This document shows positions 7,031 to 15,513 of a DNA stretch of 64,000 nucleotides, in pieces (the stretch's first letter is position 1; each line of letters begins with the position of its first letter). Below the pieces are notes generated by a model. The model was not told the DNA's origin. It saw only the letters and a program-made list of their open reading frames with translations, and searched no databases. The translations under genes were made by a program, and so were the position numbers. The stretch is from Pseudomonas sp. JUb42. GTDB lineage: Bacteria; Pseudomonadota; Gammaproteobacteria; Pseudomonadales; Pseudomonadaceae. The DNA lies in the NCBI RefSeq assembly GCF_024807945.1, contig NZ_JANUFD010000004.1:248001-312000 (forward strand), read 5' to 3'.

Positions 7031-7723
7031 ATGCATATTCTCCTCATCGAAGACGACACAAAGACCGGCGAGTACCTTAAGAAGGGCCTTGGCGAGTCCG
7101 GCTATAAAGTCGATTGGGCTCAGCATGGGGCCGATGGCCTGCATCTGGCCCTGGAGAACCGCTATGACCTGATCGTGCTGGATGTGATGCTGCCCGGCAT
7201 AGACGGCTGGCAGATCATCGAAGTGCTGCGGGCCAAACAGGACGTACCGGTGTTGTTCCTGACCGCACGGGACCAGTTGCAGGACCGCATCCGTGGCCTT
7301 GAACTGGGCGCCGATGATTATCTGGTCAAGCCATTTTCCTTTACCGAACTGCTGCTGCGCATCCGCACCATCCTGCGCCGTGGCGTGGTGCGCGAGGCTG
7401 ATCATTTTCATCTGGCCGATCTGGAGTTGGATCTGTTGCGCCGACGGGTCACCCGCCAGCAGCAGGTCATCGTCCTGACCAACAAAGAATTTGCGCTGTT
7501 GCATCTGTTGCTGCGTCGCGAAGGCGACGTGCTGTCACGGGCGCAGATCGCTTCGGAAGTCTGGGACATGAATTTCGACAGCGACACCAATGTCGTCGAC
7601 GTGGCGATCAAGCGCCTGCGCAGTAAGGTCGACCTGCCCTACCCGGTCAAACTCATCCATACCGTGCGCGGCATCGGCTACGTCTGCGAGGTGCGGCCAT
7701 GCGAGCCCGACCGCCCAGCCTGA
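7031..7723 (+). CDS. OmpR-family response regulator, CusR/CopR/HprR group
   Basis: The 230-residue protein has a receiver domain with the acidic pair Asp8-Asp9, phosphoacceptor Asp51 in LDVMLPG, and Lys100 in LVKPF. A winged-helix DNA-binding domain follows ([20 protein letters not shown] and the C-terminal [11 protein letters not shown]). The start [15 protein letters not shown] is typical of heavy-metal or oxidative-stress regulators such as CusR, CopR, CzcR and HprR. ATG 7031 begins this domain; the frame is open upstream to 6989 but without homologous sequence. The gene overlaps the kinase gene by 25 bases. A candidate self-binding box lies at 6957-6970 and a second at the molybdoenzyme operon, which favours an HprR-like role, though the signal cannot be read from sequence. 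Confidence 0.92.
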   Translation: MHILLIEDDTKTGEYLKKGLGESGYKVDWAQHGADGLHLALENRYDLIVLDVMLPGIDGWQIIEVLRAKQDVPVLFLTARDQLQDRIRGLELGADDYLVKPFSFTELLLRIRTILRRGVVREADHFHLADLELDLLRRRVTRQQQVIVLTNKEFALLHLLLRREGDVLSRAQIASEVWDMNFDSDTNVVDVAIKRLRSKVDLPYPVKLIHTVRGIGYVCEVRPCEPDRPA

Positions 7724-9093
7724 CCCTGCGCTCGACCCTGGCCTTTGCCCTGGTGGCTATGATCAGTGTCGGCAGCGCTGGCATGTTCCTCTACGAAACC
7801 ACCAAGGCCACGGTGTTCGAACGCTCCGACGGTGGCGTACTGGCGCGTCTGGATCATTTTCGCAAGCTGCTGCGCTATGACCTGACCCTCGATCAGTTGA
7901 TGGCCAGCCCGCAGTTGTTCGAAAACATGCTCAATAACGAGGACGATATTTTCATCCTCGGCGAGCCGGGCAAGGTGCCGGTGATTCAGGTCAATCCGCT
8001 GCAAGCCCGATTGCCGAGTCTGGAAACCGTCAAACAGGATCAACCGCTGCATATTTCCGATCTGCGCAGCGGCGCCAGCCCCCAGGGTATTCCTCTGCGG
8101 GCAGCGTCGGTGCAGGTACTGGCCAATGGCATTGAGCTGCATCTGCAGGCCGCCCATGTCCTGACCAGGGAAATGGCCATGCTCGCGACCTTTCGCCAGC
8201 GCATCTATGCCGCCATGGTCATGGCTTTTTTGATCACTGCGCTGCTCGGTTATGTCCTGCTGCGCCGGGGCCTGCGACCGTTGCGCGACATGGCCGCCCA
8301 TGCTGCCGTCATCACCCCGGCACGCCTGCACAATCGTCTGGACTACCACGACACCCCCGTCGAGCTGCACCAATTGGGCGAGGCCTTCAATGCCATGCTC
8401 GATCGCCTGCACGATGGCTATCAGCGCCTGACCCAGTTTTCCGCCGACCTGGCCCATGAAATTCGCACCCCGCTGGGTTCGTTGATGGGCCATTGCCAAG
8501 TCGCGTTGCGCCAGCCACGCAGCGCCGACGAATACCAGGCATTGTTGGCCTCCAATCTGGAAGAACTGGAGCGGATATCGCGGTTGGTGGAAAGCATCCT
8601 GTTCCTGGCCCGGGCCGATGAAGCGCAATCAGTACTGGAACGCCAGCCCCTGCAACTGCATGACGAGCTGCAACGGGTGGCCGGGTATTTCGAGGGACTG
8701 GCTGAAGAGCGCCAGCTGATTCTGCATACCCAGGGCGACGGTAGCGTGGAGGCAGACCCGATCCTGCTGCGCCGGGCATTAAGCAATCTGGTAGCCAATG
8801 CCATCCGCTATGCCGACCCGGACAGCACCATTACCCTGCGGGTCGAACAGCGCGACGGTCATTGCCTGATCGAGGTCGACAATCAGGGACCGGTGCTGAC
8901 CGAGGCGGCCCTGGGCAAACTGTTCGACCGCTTCTACCGGGGTGACGCCTCGCGCAACCAGAGCTCCGACTCCAATGGCCTCGGGCTGGCCATTGTCGCC
9001 GCCATCATGCATTTGCACGGTGGTCGGGTCAGCGTGGCGCAGTCGACCTATGGCCGGATCTGCTTCACGCTGGCTTTTGCGACAACGCACTGA
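7699..9093 (+). CDS. Heavy-metal/redox-type sensor histidine kinase, cognate of the upstream regulator
   Basis: This 464-residue inner-membrane kinase has a first transmembrane helix at about 12-32, a periplasmic sensor region of about 140 residues, and a second helix ([16 protein letters not shown], about 173-190). It then has a HAMP linker, the H-box with phosphorylated His253 ([10 protein letters not shown]), an N-box ([11 protein letters not shown]) and a G-box ([13 protein letters not shown]). The architecture matches the CusS/CopS/HprS group. The sensor region has few histidines or methionines arranged as an evident metal site, so copper sensing should not be assumed. ATG 7699 overlaps the regulator gene by 25 bases, implying coupled translation. 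The next gene is on the opposite strand and abuts its stop codon. Confidence 0.92.
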   Translation: MRARPPSLTLRSTLAFALVAMISVGSAGMFLYETTKATVFERSDGGVLARLDHFRKLLRYDLTLDQLMASPQLFENMLNNEDDIFILGEPGKVPVIQVNPLQARLPSLETVKQDQPLHISDLRSGASPQGIPLRAASVQVLANGIELHLQAAHVLTREMAMLATFRQRIYAAMVMAFLITALLGYVLLRRGLRPLRDMAAHAAVITPARLHNRLDYHDTPVELHQLGEAFNAMLDRLHDGYQRLTQFSADLAHEIRTPLGSLMGHCQVALRQPRSADEYQALLASNLEELERISRLVESILFLARADEAQSVLERQPLQLHDELQRVAGYFEGLAEERQLILHTQGDGSVEADPILLRRALSNLVANAIRYADPDSTITLRVEQRDGHCLIEVDNQGPVLTEAALGKLFDRFYRGDASRNQSSDSNGLGLAIVAAIMHLHGGRVSVAQSTYGRICFTLAFATTH

Positions 9094-9885
9094 TCAGTAG
9101 TGAAAGCGCTTGATGGCTTCCGGCAGGCTGAAAGATACCGGCTCAGGTTGCTCGCTCAATCGCGCGACAATGAACAACTTGTTGACGTCGTAGACCATGT
9201 GTTCAAGGAAGCAATTGACCATGCGATAGCGCTCGATGGTGAACCACTGATTCATGATCCGCATCTTTTCCTCCATATCGCCGTCGTCGCCTTCTGCCCC
9301 GCTGCCGGGACCATAGACGTTATGACTTTCGAAGAGCAGATAGCCACCGGGCTTCAGGCATAACGCGATTTTCCTGATGTAGTTTTCAAACCCCATATTC
9401 AGGTTGCCATCGATCGTATGGTGGTTGGAAAACGACAGCACTACATCGAACTTCTGCTGCGGCTGGTATTGGGTGAAGTCACCCTCAACAATCCGCACAT
9501 TAGTGCGCTTCAAATACTTGGCCGTATCCACGGCAATCTTGTTGAGATACGGATTGAGCTCAACACCCAGCACCGACTTGGCCCGACGCGCGCAGTAGGC
9601 TGCAACGAATCCACAGTTACTGCCGATATCGAGCACTTCGGCATTGTCCAGCAGGCTGTCGACGTCATATTGGCGAAAGCGGAAACCTGTTGGCTTGGCC
9701 CCCGTGATGCCGATCTCCTCAAGCCCCTGGTAGTAGTAACCCTGGGTGTACTGCTTGCCCTTGGGCCAGTTTTTCTTTTGTTCATTCAAGTGCCGTCGCA
9801 GGCGCCGGTGAATGAAGAAATGGCCCCTGGCCAATCCCCTCCAGAAATCGAAGAACGACATCTTTACGCCATAGGAAATCGCCAT
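9094..9885 (-). CDS. Class I SAM-dependent methyltransferase
   Basis: The 263-residue protein has a Rossmann-type methyltransferase core: motif I VLDIGSNCGF at residues 84-93, an acidic residue closing strand 2 in VLGVELNP, motif II/III around IVEGDF and FDVVLSFSNHHT, and the post-motif GGYLLFESHNV. The N-terminal 40 residues are basic and aromatic (FFDFWRGLARGHFFIHRRLR), which may mediate membrane or polymer association. The start at 9885 has AGAGAG upstream; an in-frame ATG at 9861 is an alternative. The substrate is unknown. It is convergent with the sensor kinase and lies 88 bases downstream of the alginate lyase gene on the same strand, but there is no sequence evidence that it acts on polysaccharide. 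Confidence 0.85.
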   Translation of the reverse strand: MAISYGVKMSFFDFWRGLARGHFFIHRRLRRHLNEQKKNWPKGKQYTQGYYYQGLEEIGITGAKPTGFRFRQYDVDSLLDNAEVLDIGSNCGFVAAYCARRAKSVLGVELNPYLNKIAVDTAKYLKRTNVRIVEGDFTQYQPQQKFDVVLSFSNHHTIDGNLNMGFENYIRKIALCLKPGGYLLFESHNVYGPGSGAEGDDGDMEEKMRIMNQWFTIERYRMVNCFLEHMVYDVNKLFIVARLSEQPEPVSFSLPEAIKRFHY

Positions 9886-9973
9886 ACATGCTCTCTTGGT
9901 CTGGATTCCGGGAGTGTCAATAACCCTGCGACACCCCCGCTTTTTATCCTTTCCTAGCTAAAGTCGTGCCGCC

Positions 9974-10642
9974 TCAGGACTTCTTGTCGTGGTTGATCGT
10001 CAGCGTATAGAACGTCGCCGCCCCGCCTTCGGTGGCATATCCGGTGTTGTCCTGGGTATACACCCCGGCCTTGAAGTACAGCTGCTTGCTGCCCCAGGAC
10101 GGATCGAGAGCGGCACTCCAGTAGAAGTTGGCGGCGTTGATGCTCAGATTGCCATTGGCCGTGAGGTGGATGGTGTAGGTGAAACGCTGATTGAGCTTCA
10201 CACCGGTAGCGATCTCGATCACCAGCGGCTCGGAAGTCGGCGTCGGGCGAAACTTGGCGACGATGTTGCCGGTCGCGGTCTTCTCCTTGTACTGATACTC
10301 CAGCTTCACCAGCGGCTCAGTGCTCTGATAGCAATGGATCTGGCCGATGACGATCTTGCCGGTGGACGGCACCTGGCTGACCATCAGCGCCGCCCGCAGA
10401 AAGTTGTCAGCCTGGGAAAACAGCCAGTTGTGCACGCTGCCATCGGCATTGGTCTCGCGCAGCTCGGTGCGCGGGTAAATGGCGTTGTCAGTCTTGCTGC
10501 CGGTGACCGGAGCCCAGAAGAACAACGTGTCGCCTGAGCGGAAATAACCATCCTGGTAACCCTGGACCAGACGCGGGGTGGCAATGGTCAGGGCGGGTGT
10601 GCCGACGGGGACTGAGAGATTCCAGGTGGCGAGATCGATCAT
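9974..10642 (-). CDS. PL7-family alginate lyase without an evident signal peptide
   Basis: The 222-residue protein is a single polysaccharide lyase family 7 domain. The three family signatures are present: RTELRE at 58-63, QIH at 101-103 (the catalytic His) and YFKAGVYTQ at 189-197 (the catalytic Tyr). PL7 enzymes cleave alginate by beta-elimination. QIH is usually linked to a preference for, or tolerance of, polyguluronate or mixed blocks. The start is taken at ATG 10642, since the MIDLATWNLSVPVGTP opening is standard for the domain; the frame runs on to 10705 without a hydrophobic leader. It resembles the compact single-domain enzyme PA1167 of P. aeruginosa. It is not within an alginate biosynthesis cluster in this window. 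Confidence 0.9.
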   Translation of the reverse strand: MIDLATWNLSVPVGTPALTIATPRLVQGYQDGYFRSGDTLFFWAPVTGSKTDNAIYPRTELRETNADGSVHNWLFSQADNFLRAALMVSQVPSTGKIVIGQIHCYQSTEPLVKLEYQYKEKTATGNIVAKFRPTPTSEPLVIEIATGVKLNQRFTYTIHLTANGNLSINAANFYWSAALDPSWGSKQLYFKAGVYTQDNTGYATEGGAATFYTLTINHDKKS

Positions 10643-10995
10643 GACAGTAGCTCGTTGGTGCGCTTTGCACACCGGTTCAAGGTTTCGGACCGGTGCCTGC
10701 GACACCGGATTTGTGACCTCACGGCTATCGGCTGAATCGTTTAGTTTTTAAACAGGGTGCTCGCCAACAAACTGGCGAAAAGGCCGCTGGAGTGGGGCTG
10801 TGCCACTATTTTGAGATCGTGCTTGGACGCGGAGCAAAAAGCGGCGTTTCAACGCAGGCATTGAAAGTCGTGGCGGGGGACTACAGAAGGGGCGTCAGTT
10901 TTTTGATTCAGGCGTGACGGATTTAGCGAAAAATAGTTCCTGAAAAACCTCATTTACCGACAAGCGGTAATGCCTGACACTAGCTCCGGTGCACC

Positions 10996-11082
10996 TGTGG
11001 GAGCGAATTTATTCGCGAATACTTTCAGGCGACACATATCTTTTGATATTCGGCCCTCTTCGCGGATGAATCCGCTCCCACA
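10996..11082. repeat. REP pair in a 468-base gene-free interval
   Basis: TGTGGGAGCGAATTTATTCG faces CGCGGATGAATCCGCTCCCA plus CA, the same family as at 2679-2770 but with the two arm variants exchanged. The interval 10643-11110 also has a small hairpin TTACCG-N5-CGGTAA at 10954-10970. I see no gene in it. The part next to 10642 should hold the alginate lyase promoter, which I cannot place. Confidence 0.8.
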
Positions 11083-11110
11083 AAATCGCAGTGGCGAAGC
11101 GAGTGTCACA

Positions 11111-11677
11111 TCAGCGCTGATATCGCCGCACCACACTGGTATTACCCAGCACATGCCCCTTGATCCGCGTGCGCAATTCGCTGGCAGTCAGCCCCGCTTC
11201 CAGGGCATCGGGCGCCAGGTCCAGGGCATAGAGCTGAATCACATAATGATGCGGGCTATCGCCTATCGGCGGACATGGGCCCAGATAAGTCGTCACGCCG
11301 CGGGTGTTCTTGCCGCCGACACCGGGCAGCTTGCCCTCGCCGCCGACATTCTCGGCCAGCTTGCCGAGATCGGCCGGCAAACCGTAATGCACCCAGTGAT
11401 CGACACCCAACCCTTTCTGACCGTCAGGATCCTGCAGGATCAGGGCAAAACTTTGGGTCCCGGCCGGGACCTGGCCCCAATGCAGCGCCGGGGAGACATT
11501 GTCACCGCCGCAATCACCGACGTTACTGGCGTTCTGGCGACTGAAAAAAGCGCCATCCCCCGCCCCCGGGGTCTGCACATTAAAAGGTTCGCCAGCCTCG
11601 GCCATGCCCGTCAGGCCCAATAGCAGAGCGCCGGTCGCCCAGCAGCTGCGGCGCAGATATCGCGATAAACCGTGCAT
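11111..11677 (-). CDS. YbhB/YbcL-family (PEBP-like) exported protein
   Basis: The 188-residue product is a phosphatidylethanolamine-binding-protein-like fold of the bacterial YbhB/YbcL group. Conserved segments are visible: DNVSPALHWGQVPAGTQSFA, then ALILQDPDG, DHWVHYGLPADL, and a late YLGPCPPIGDSPHHYVIQLY with the usual GPxPP..HHY ligand-pocket pattern. A signal peptide follows a basic start (YLRRSCWATGALLLGLTGMA, cleavage near AEA). ATG 11677 is preferred over 11683 because GAGGG lies six bases upstream. The biochemical role of these proteins is largely unknown. It is divergent from the marR-led efflux operon, with a shared 185-base control region. Confidence 0.9.
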   Translation of the reverse strand: MHGLSRYLRRSCWATGALLLGLTGMAEAGEPFNVQTPGAGDGAFFSRQNASNVGDCGGDNVSPALHWGQVPAGTQSFALILQDPDGQKGLGVDHWVHYGLPADLGKLAENVGGEGKLPGVGGKNTRGVTTYLGPCPPIGDSPHHYVIQLYALDLAPDALEAGLTASELRTRIKGHVLGNTSVVRRYQR

Positions 11678-11759
11678 ACACATCCCTCGTCAGATCAGCC
11701 CGTCAGGATAGGCCATCCCGGTTAACAATGAGTTAACGCTGCCGCTCGGCATTTTTCAT

Positions 11760-11821
11760 TTGACGGCAGACATTTGTTACGAGATATTTAGTTAGCTTCC
11801 TAATAATGTTGCAGCTAGCAA
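11760..11821 (+). promoter_or_regulatory. Promoter and candidate MarR operators of the efflux operon
   Basis: TTGACG at 11760-11765 and TATTTA at 11785-11790 form a -35/-10 pair with 19-base spacing. Just downstream lie two small inverted repeats, TTAG-CTTC-CTAA (11792-11803) and TTGC-AGCTA-GCAA (11809-11821), where a repressor bound over the start site would block transcription. The marR gene starts at 11863. The repeats are exact; assignment to this MarR is inference. Confidence 0.4.
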
Positions 11822-11862
11822 TATGAAGCCTAACTATTCACTTCGCGCCAAATGGTCCAGCC

Positions 11863-12315
11863 ATGCAACTCGATCTCCTGCAAATGAACGTCACCGGCGG
11901 CATGGTCGCAGCGTCTCGCCAATGGCGACGCATCTGCCAGACCACGCTGGGTTCTTCCGGCGTGTCCGAAGCCTGCGCAGCACCGCTGTTGATGATCATG
12001 CGCCTGGGTGATGGCGTGCGTCAGGTCACCGTGGCCCACGCCTGCGGGATGGAAAGCCCGTCTCTGGTGCGCCTGCTGGACCAACTGTGCAAGGCCGATA
12101 TCGTCCTGCGCAGCGAAGACCCCACCGACCGTCGCGCCAAGTGCCTGAGCCTCACCGCCAGTGGTCGCACCATAGGCCTGAAGATCGAGAACGAGCTGAT
12201 CCGCCTGCGCCGCGACGTGCTGCAAAACGTCGCCCCGGCCGACCTGGACGCAGCACTGCGGGTGTTCAAGGCCTTCGCCGATGCCACCAATCCGGACAAC
12301 CCGGAGGCCCAGTGA
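11863..12315 (+). CDS. MarR-family transcriptional regulator of the adjacent efflux operon
   Basis: The 150-residue protein has the MarR winged helix-turn-helix: a recognition-helix region ACGMESPSLVRLLDQL at about 59-74, the wing DPTDRRAKCLSLTASG at about 86-101 with the typical DRR, and helical dimer arms at both ends. It is the first gene of an operon; its stop codon overlaps the GTG start of the FUSC gene (GTGA at 12312-12315). MarR proteins next to AaeB-type pumps usually repress them and release DNA on binding small phenolic acids. The ligand here is unknown. Candidate operators lie at 11792-11821. Confidence 0.9.
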   Translation: MQLDLLQMNVTGGMVAASRQWRRICQTTLGSSGVSEACAAPLLMIMRLGDGVRQVTVAHACGMESPSLVRLLDQLCKADIVLRSEDPTDRRAKCLSLTASGRTIGLKIENELIRLRRDVLQNVAPADLDAALRVFKAFADATNPDNPEAQ

Positions 12316-14399
12316 AAGGCTTTTTCGATGGCGTGCCACCGGCGCGGGACTGGTTCTACGGCGTGCGCACCTTTGCGGCGTCCATGCTGGCGCTGTATAT
12401 CGCCCTGATCATGGAAATGCCCCGTCCTTACTGGGCCATGGCCACGGTCTATATCGTCTCAAGTCCTTTTGTCGGCCCCACCAGTTCCAAAGCACTGTAC
12501 CGCGCACTGGGCACGCTCGCCGGGGCGGCGGCGTCGGTCTTCATCGTACCGATGTTCGTGCAGACCCCACTATTACTGGCGATCGTCATCGCTTTATGGA
12601 CCGGCACCCTGCTGTTTCTGTCCCTGCACCTGCGCACGGCCAACAGCTATGCGTTGATGCTGGCCGGCTACACCATGCCGCTGATTTCCCTGCCGGTGGT
12701 GGATAACCCCCTGGCAGTGTTCGATATCGCCGTAGCCCGTACCGAAGAGATTTTCCTCGGTATCGTCTGCGCCGCCGTGGTCGGCAGCATGTTCTGGCCG
12801 CGGCGTCTGGCTCCAGTACTGCGTGACGCTACGGCTAAGTGGTTCAGCGACGCCTCGGCCTATAGCGACCGCTTCCTCGGCCGTGATGTCCAGGCCGACG
12901 CCATCGCGTCGCTGCGCACCGCCATGGTCACCACCTTCAACGGTCTGGAAATCATGATCGGCCAGTTACCCCATGAAGGCGCACGGGCCCAGACCGTACG
13001 CAATGCCAAGGAACTGCGCGGACGGATGATCCACCTGCTGCCGGTGATGGACGCCCTCGACGACGCCCTGTGGGCACTGGAACGGCGCACTCCGGAACAA
13101 CTGGCCAACCTCGCACCGCTGCTGATCGAGGCCCGGGCCTGGCTGGAAAATACCGCCCAGGGCCCGCAGGATCAACAATGGCAGGCCCTGCACGCCGAGC
13201 TGGAACGCCTGCAACCCACCGCCACGCAACTGGACGACCGCCGCCAACTGGTGCTGTCCAACGCCCTCTATCGGCTGGGCGAGTGGATCGACCTGTGGCA
13301 GGACTGCCGCAGTCTGCAACTGGCCATCAATACCGACGACCAGTCGCCGTGGCGCGCAGTCTATCGGCACTGGCGCCTGGGGCGACTGACGCCGTTCCTC
13401 GACCGCGGCCTGATGCTCTATTCAGTCGCGACTTCGGTGCTGGCAATCATCGTCGCGTCGTTACTGTGGATACTGTTGGGCTGGCAGGACGGCGGTGCCG
13501 CCGTGGCCCTGGCCGCCGTGGCGTGCAGTTTCTTCGCCGCCATGGACGACCCGGCGCCGCAGATCTACCGGTTCTTCTTCTGGACCCTGCTCTCGGTGCT
13601 GTTCGCCAGCCTGTATCTGTTCGTGGTACTGCCCAACCTGCATGACTTCCCGATGCTGGTCCTGGCCTTCGCCGTGCCATTCATCTGCGTCGGCACCCTG
13701 ACCGTACAACCGCGCTTTTACCTGGGCACCCTGCTGACCATCGTCAACACCTCGTCCTTTATCAGCATCCAGAGCGCCTACGACGCCGACTTCCTCAACT
13801 TTCTCAATTCCAACCTGGCCGGGCCGGCAGGTTTGCTGTTCGCCTTTATCTGGACCCTGGTAATGCGCCCGTTCGGCACGGAAATGGCCGCCCGGCGCCT
13901 GACCCGCTTCAGCTGGAAGGACATCGTCACCCTGACCGAACCCGCCACCCTCGCCGAACATCGGCGCATGGGCGTGAAAATGCTCGACCGGCTGATGCAG
14001 CACCTGCCCCGCCTGGCCGCCACCGCCCAGGACACCGGCATTGCCCTGCGCGAACTGCGCGTGGCGCTGAATCTGCTCGACCTGCTGGCCCACATTCCCC
14101 GGGTCCATGCGGCGCAACAACTATTACTGCGCCAGGTGGTGAATGAGGTCGGCAACTATTTCAAAGCCTGTCTCAAGGCCCGCGAACGCCTGGCCGCGCC
14201 CAAGGGTCTGCTGATGACCATGGACCGCGCCCGCCGCGCCCTGAACAGTCAGACCCTGGCCGACGACCCGTCACGCCTGCACCTGCTGCACGCCCTCAGC
14301 GGCCTGCGCCTGGCCCTGTTGCCGGGTGTGGAGATCGTCGACGTGGCCAGCGAGCCGGAAGAACAACCGCCCTATGGCATTGATGGAGCACCCATATGA
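12312..14399 (+). CDS. FUSC/AaeB-family inner-membrane efflux protein
   Basis: The 695-residue protein has the two-halved FUSC architecture: about six hydrophobic helices near the N-terminus (residues about 15-165), a large cytoplasmic helical region, a second set of helices (about 365-520), then a soluble C-terminal helical domain. AaeB in E. coli exports aromatic carboxylic acids with the adaptor AaeA. Translation must start at GTG 12312, because the longer open frame reaches back into marR. The gene overlaps marR by 4 bases and the DUF1656 gene by 4 bases, so expression should be coupled along the operon. The substrate is unproven; aromatic acids are a family-based guess. Confidence 0.9.
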   Translation: MKGFFDGVPPARDWFYGVRTFAASMLALYIALIMEMPRPYWAMATVYIVSSPFVGPTSSKALYRALGTLAGAAASVFIVPMFVQTPLLLAIVIALWTGTLLFLSLHLRTANSYALMLAGYTMPLISLPVVDNPLAVFDIAVARTEEIFLGIVCAAVVGSMFWPRRLAPVLRDATAKWFSDASAYSDRFLGRDVQADAIASLRTAMVTTFNGLEIMIGQLPHEGARAQTVRNAKELRGRMIHLLPVMDALDDALWALERRTPEQLANLAPLLIEARAWLENTAQGPQDQQWQALHAELERLQPTATQLDDRRQLVLSNALYRLGEWIDLWQDCRSLQLAINTDDQSPWRAVYRHWRLGRLTPFLDRGLMLYSVATSVLAIIVASLLWILLGWQDGGAAVALAAVACSFFAAMDDPAPQIYRFFFWTLLSVLFASLYLFVVLPNLHDFPMLVLAFAVPFICVGTLTVQPRFYLGTLLTIVNTSSFISIQSAYDADFLNFLNSNLAGPAGLLFAFIWTLVMRPFGTEMAARRLTRFSWKDIVTLTEPATLAEHRRMGVKMLDRLMQHLPRLAATAQDTGIALRELRVALNLLDLLAHIPRVHAAQQLLLRQVVNEVGNYFKACLKARERLAAPKGLLMTMDRARRALNSQTLADDPSRLHLLHALSGLRLALLPGVEIVDVASEPEEQPPYGIDGAPI

Positions 14400-14605
14400 T
14401 CGGTGACCTGGATATCAGCGGGGTCTTCGTTCCGACCTTTCTGGCGCTGATGGGCATCGCCTACCTGCTGTTCGTGCCGCTGCACGCCCTGTTGCTGCGG
14501 GCCCATTTTTACCGCCTGGTCTGGCACCGGGCCTTGTTCAACGTCTGTCTCTACGCCCTGCTGCTCGGCGCTGTGGACACTCTCAGCCGATATCTGATGA
14601 CATGA
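14396..14605 (+). CDS. DUF1656 small membrane protein (AaeX-like)
   Basis: This 69-residue protein has two hydrophobic helices (VFVPTFLALMGIAYLLFVPL and NVCLYALLLGAVDTLSRYL) separated by a short basic loop (RAHFYRLVWHR). That is the DUF1656 pattern found between AaeB-type and AaeA-type genes in many proteobacteria. It overlaps both neighbours by 4 bases (ATGA), so it is translated with them. Its role is not established; a structural or assembly part in the pump is likely. Confidence 0.9.
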   Translation: MIGDLDISGVFVPTFLALMGIAYLLFVPLHALLLRAHFYRLVWHRALFNVCLYALLLGAVDTLSRYLMT

Positions 14606-15513
14606 AAAAACCGCTGCTGACTTTGGGCCGTGTGGTCCTGACCCTGCTGATAGTGATCTTTGCCGCCATCGTCGTCTGGCGCATGGTGCTGTACTACATG
14701 TATGCGCCCTGGACCCGCGACGGACATATCCGCGCCGATATCATCCAGATCGCCCCGGACGTGTCCGGGCTGATCCAGAAAGTCGAGGTGACCGACAACC
14801 AGCCGGTACGCAAGGGCCAGGTGCTGTTCACCATCGATCAGGACCGCTTCCGCCTGGCCCTGCGCCAGGCCCAGGCCACCGTGGCCGAGCGCAAGGAAAC
14901 CTGGGAACAGGCTCAGCGCGAGAGCAAGCGTAACCGTGGCCTGGGCAACCTGGTCGCTCGGGAGCAACTGGAAGAAAGCCAGTCCAAGGAAGCCCGCGCC
15001 CTGTCGGCGCTGAATGAATCCCAGGTGGCGGTGGATGCTGCGCAGTTGAACCTGGACCGCTCGGTGATCAAGAGCCCGGTAGACGGCTACCTCAACGACC
15101 GCGCACCTCGTGAACATGAATTCGTCAGCGCCGGCCGCCCGGTGCTGGCGATAGTGGACAGCAACTCGTTCCATATCGACGGCTACTTCGAGGAAACCAA
15201 GCTCGACGGCATTCATATCGGCCAGGGCGTGGATATCCGCGTGATCGGCGACAACGCCCGTCTGCGCGGCCATGTGGTGAGCATCGTCGCCGGTATCGAA
15301 GACCGTGACCGCACCAGCGGCAGCAACCTGCTGCCCAACGTTAACCCGGCTTTCAGTTGGGTACGCCTGGCCCAGCGCATTCCAGTGCGTATTGCCTTCG
15401 ATGACGTGCCCAAGAACTTTCGCATGATCGCCGGACGTACCGCCACGGTGTCGATCATCGATGACAGCAAGGCACACAAAGACGGCGCTGCCGCCCCAGG
15501 AGCCGCGCAATGA
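14602..15513 (+). CDS. Periplasmic adaptor (HlyD/EmrA/AaeA family) of the efflux pump
   Basis: The 303-residue protein is anchored by one N-terminal helix (VVLTLLIVIFAAIVVWRMVL, about 10-29). The family-typical YAPWTRDGHIRADIIQIAPDV lipoyl start follows, then a coiled-coil hairpin (about 85-145), the second lipoyl half (SVIKSPVDGYLNDRAP) and beta-barrel domains. Such adaptors bridge the inner-membrane FUSC pump to an outer-membrane channel. ATGA overlaps join it to the DUF1656 gene upstream and the outer-membrane gene downstream. Confidence 0.93.
   Translation: MKKPLLTLGRVVLTLLIVIFAAIVVWRMVLYYMYAPWTRDGHIRADIIQIAPDVSGLIQKVEVTDNQPVRKGQVLFTIDQDRFRLALRQAQATVAERKETWEQAQRESKRNRGLGNLVAREQLEESQSKEARALSALNESQVAVDAAQLNLDRSVIKSPVDGYLNDRAPREHEFVSAGRPVLAIVDSNSFHIDGYFEETKLDGIHIGQGVDIRVIGDNARLRGHVVSIVAGIEDRDRTSGSNLLPNVNPAFSWVRLAQRIPVRIAFDDVPKNFRMIAGRTATVSIIDDSKAHKDGAAAPGAAQ

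Noticed and set aside
7031..9093. Firm assignment of the two-component system as a copper system (CopRS/CusRS)
   Set aside because: No copper-resistance gene is nearby and the sensor loop has no clear metal motif; the operator evidence points rather to an HprRS-like role.
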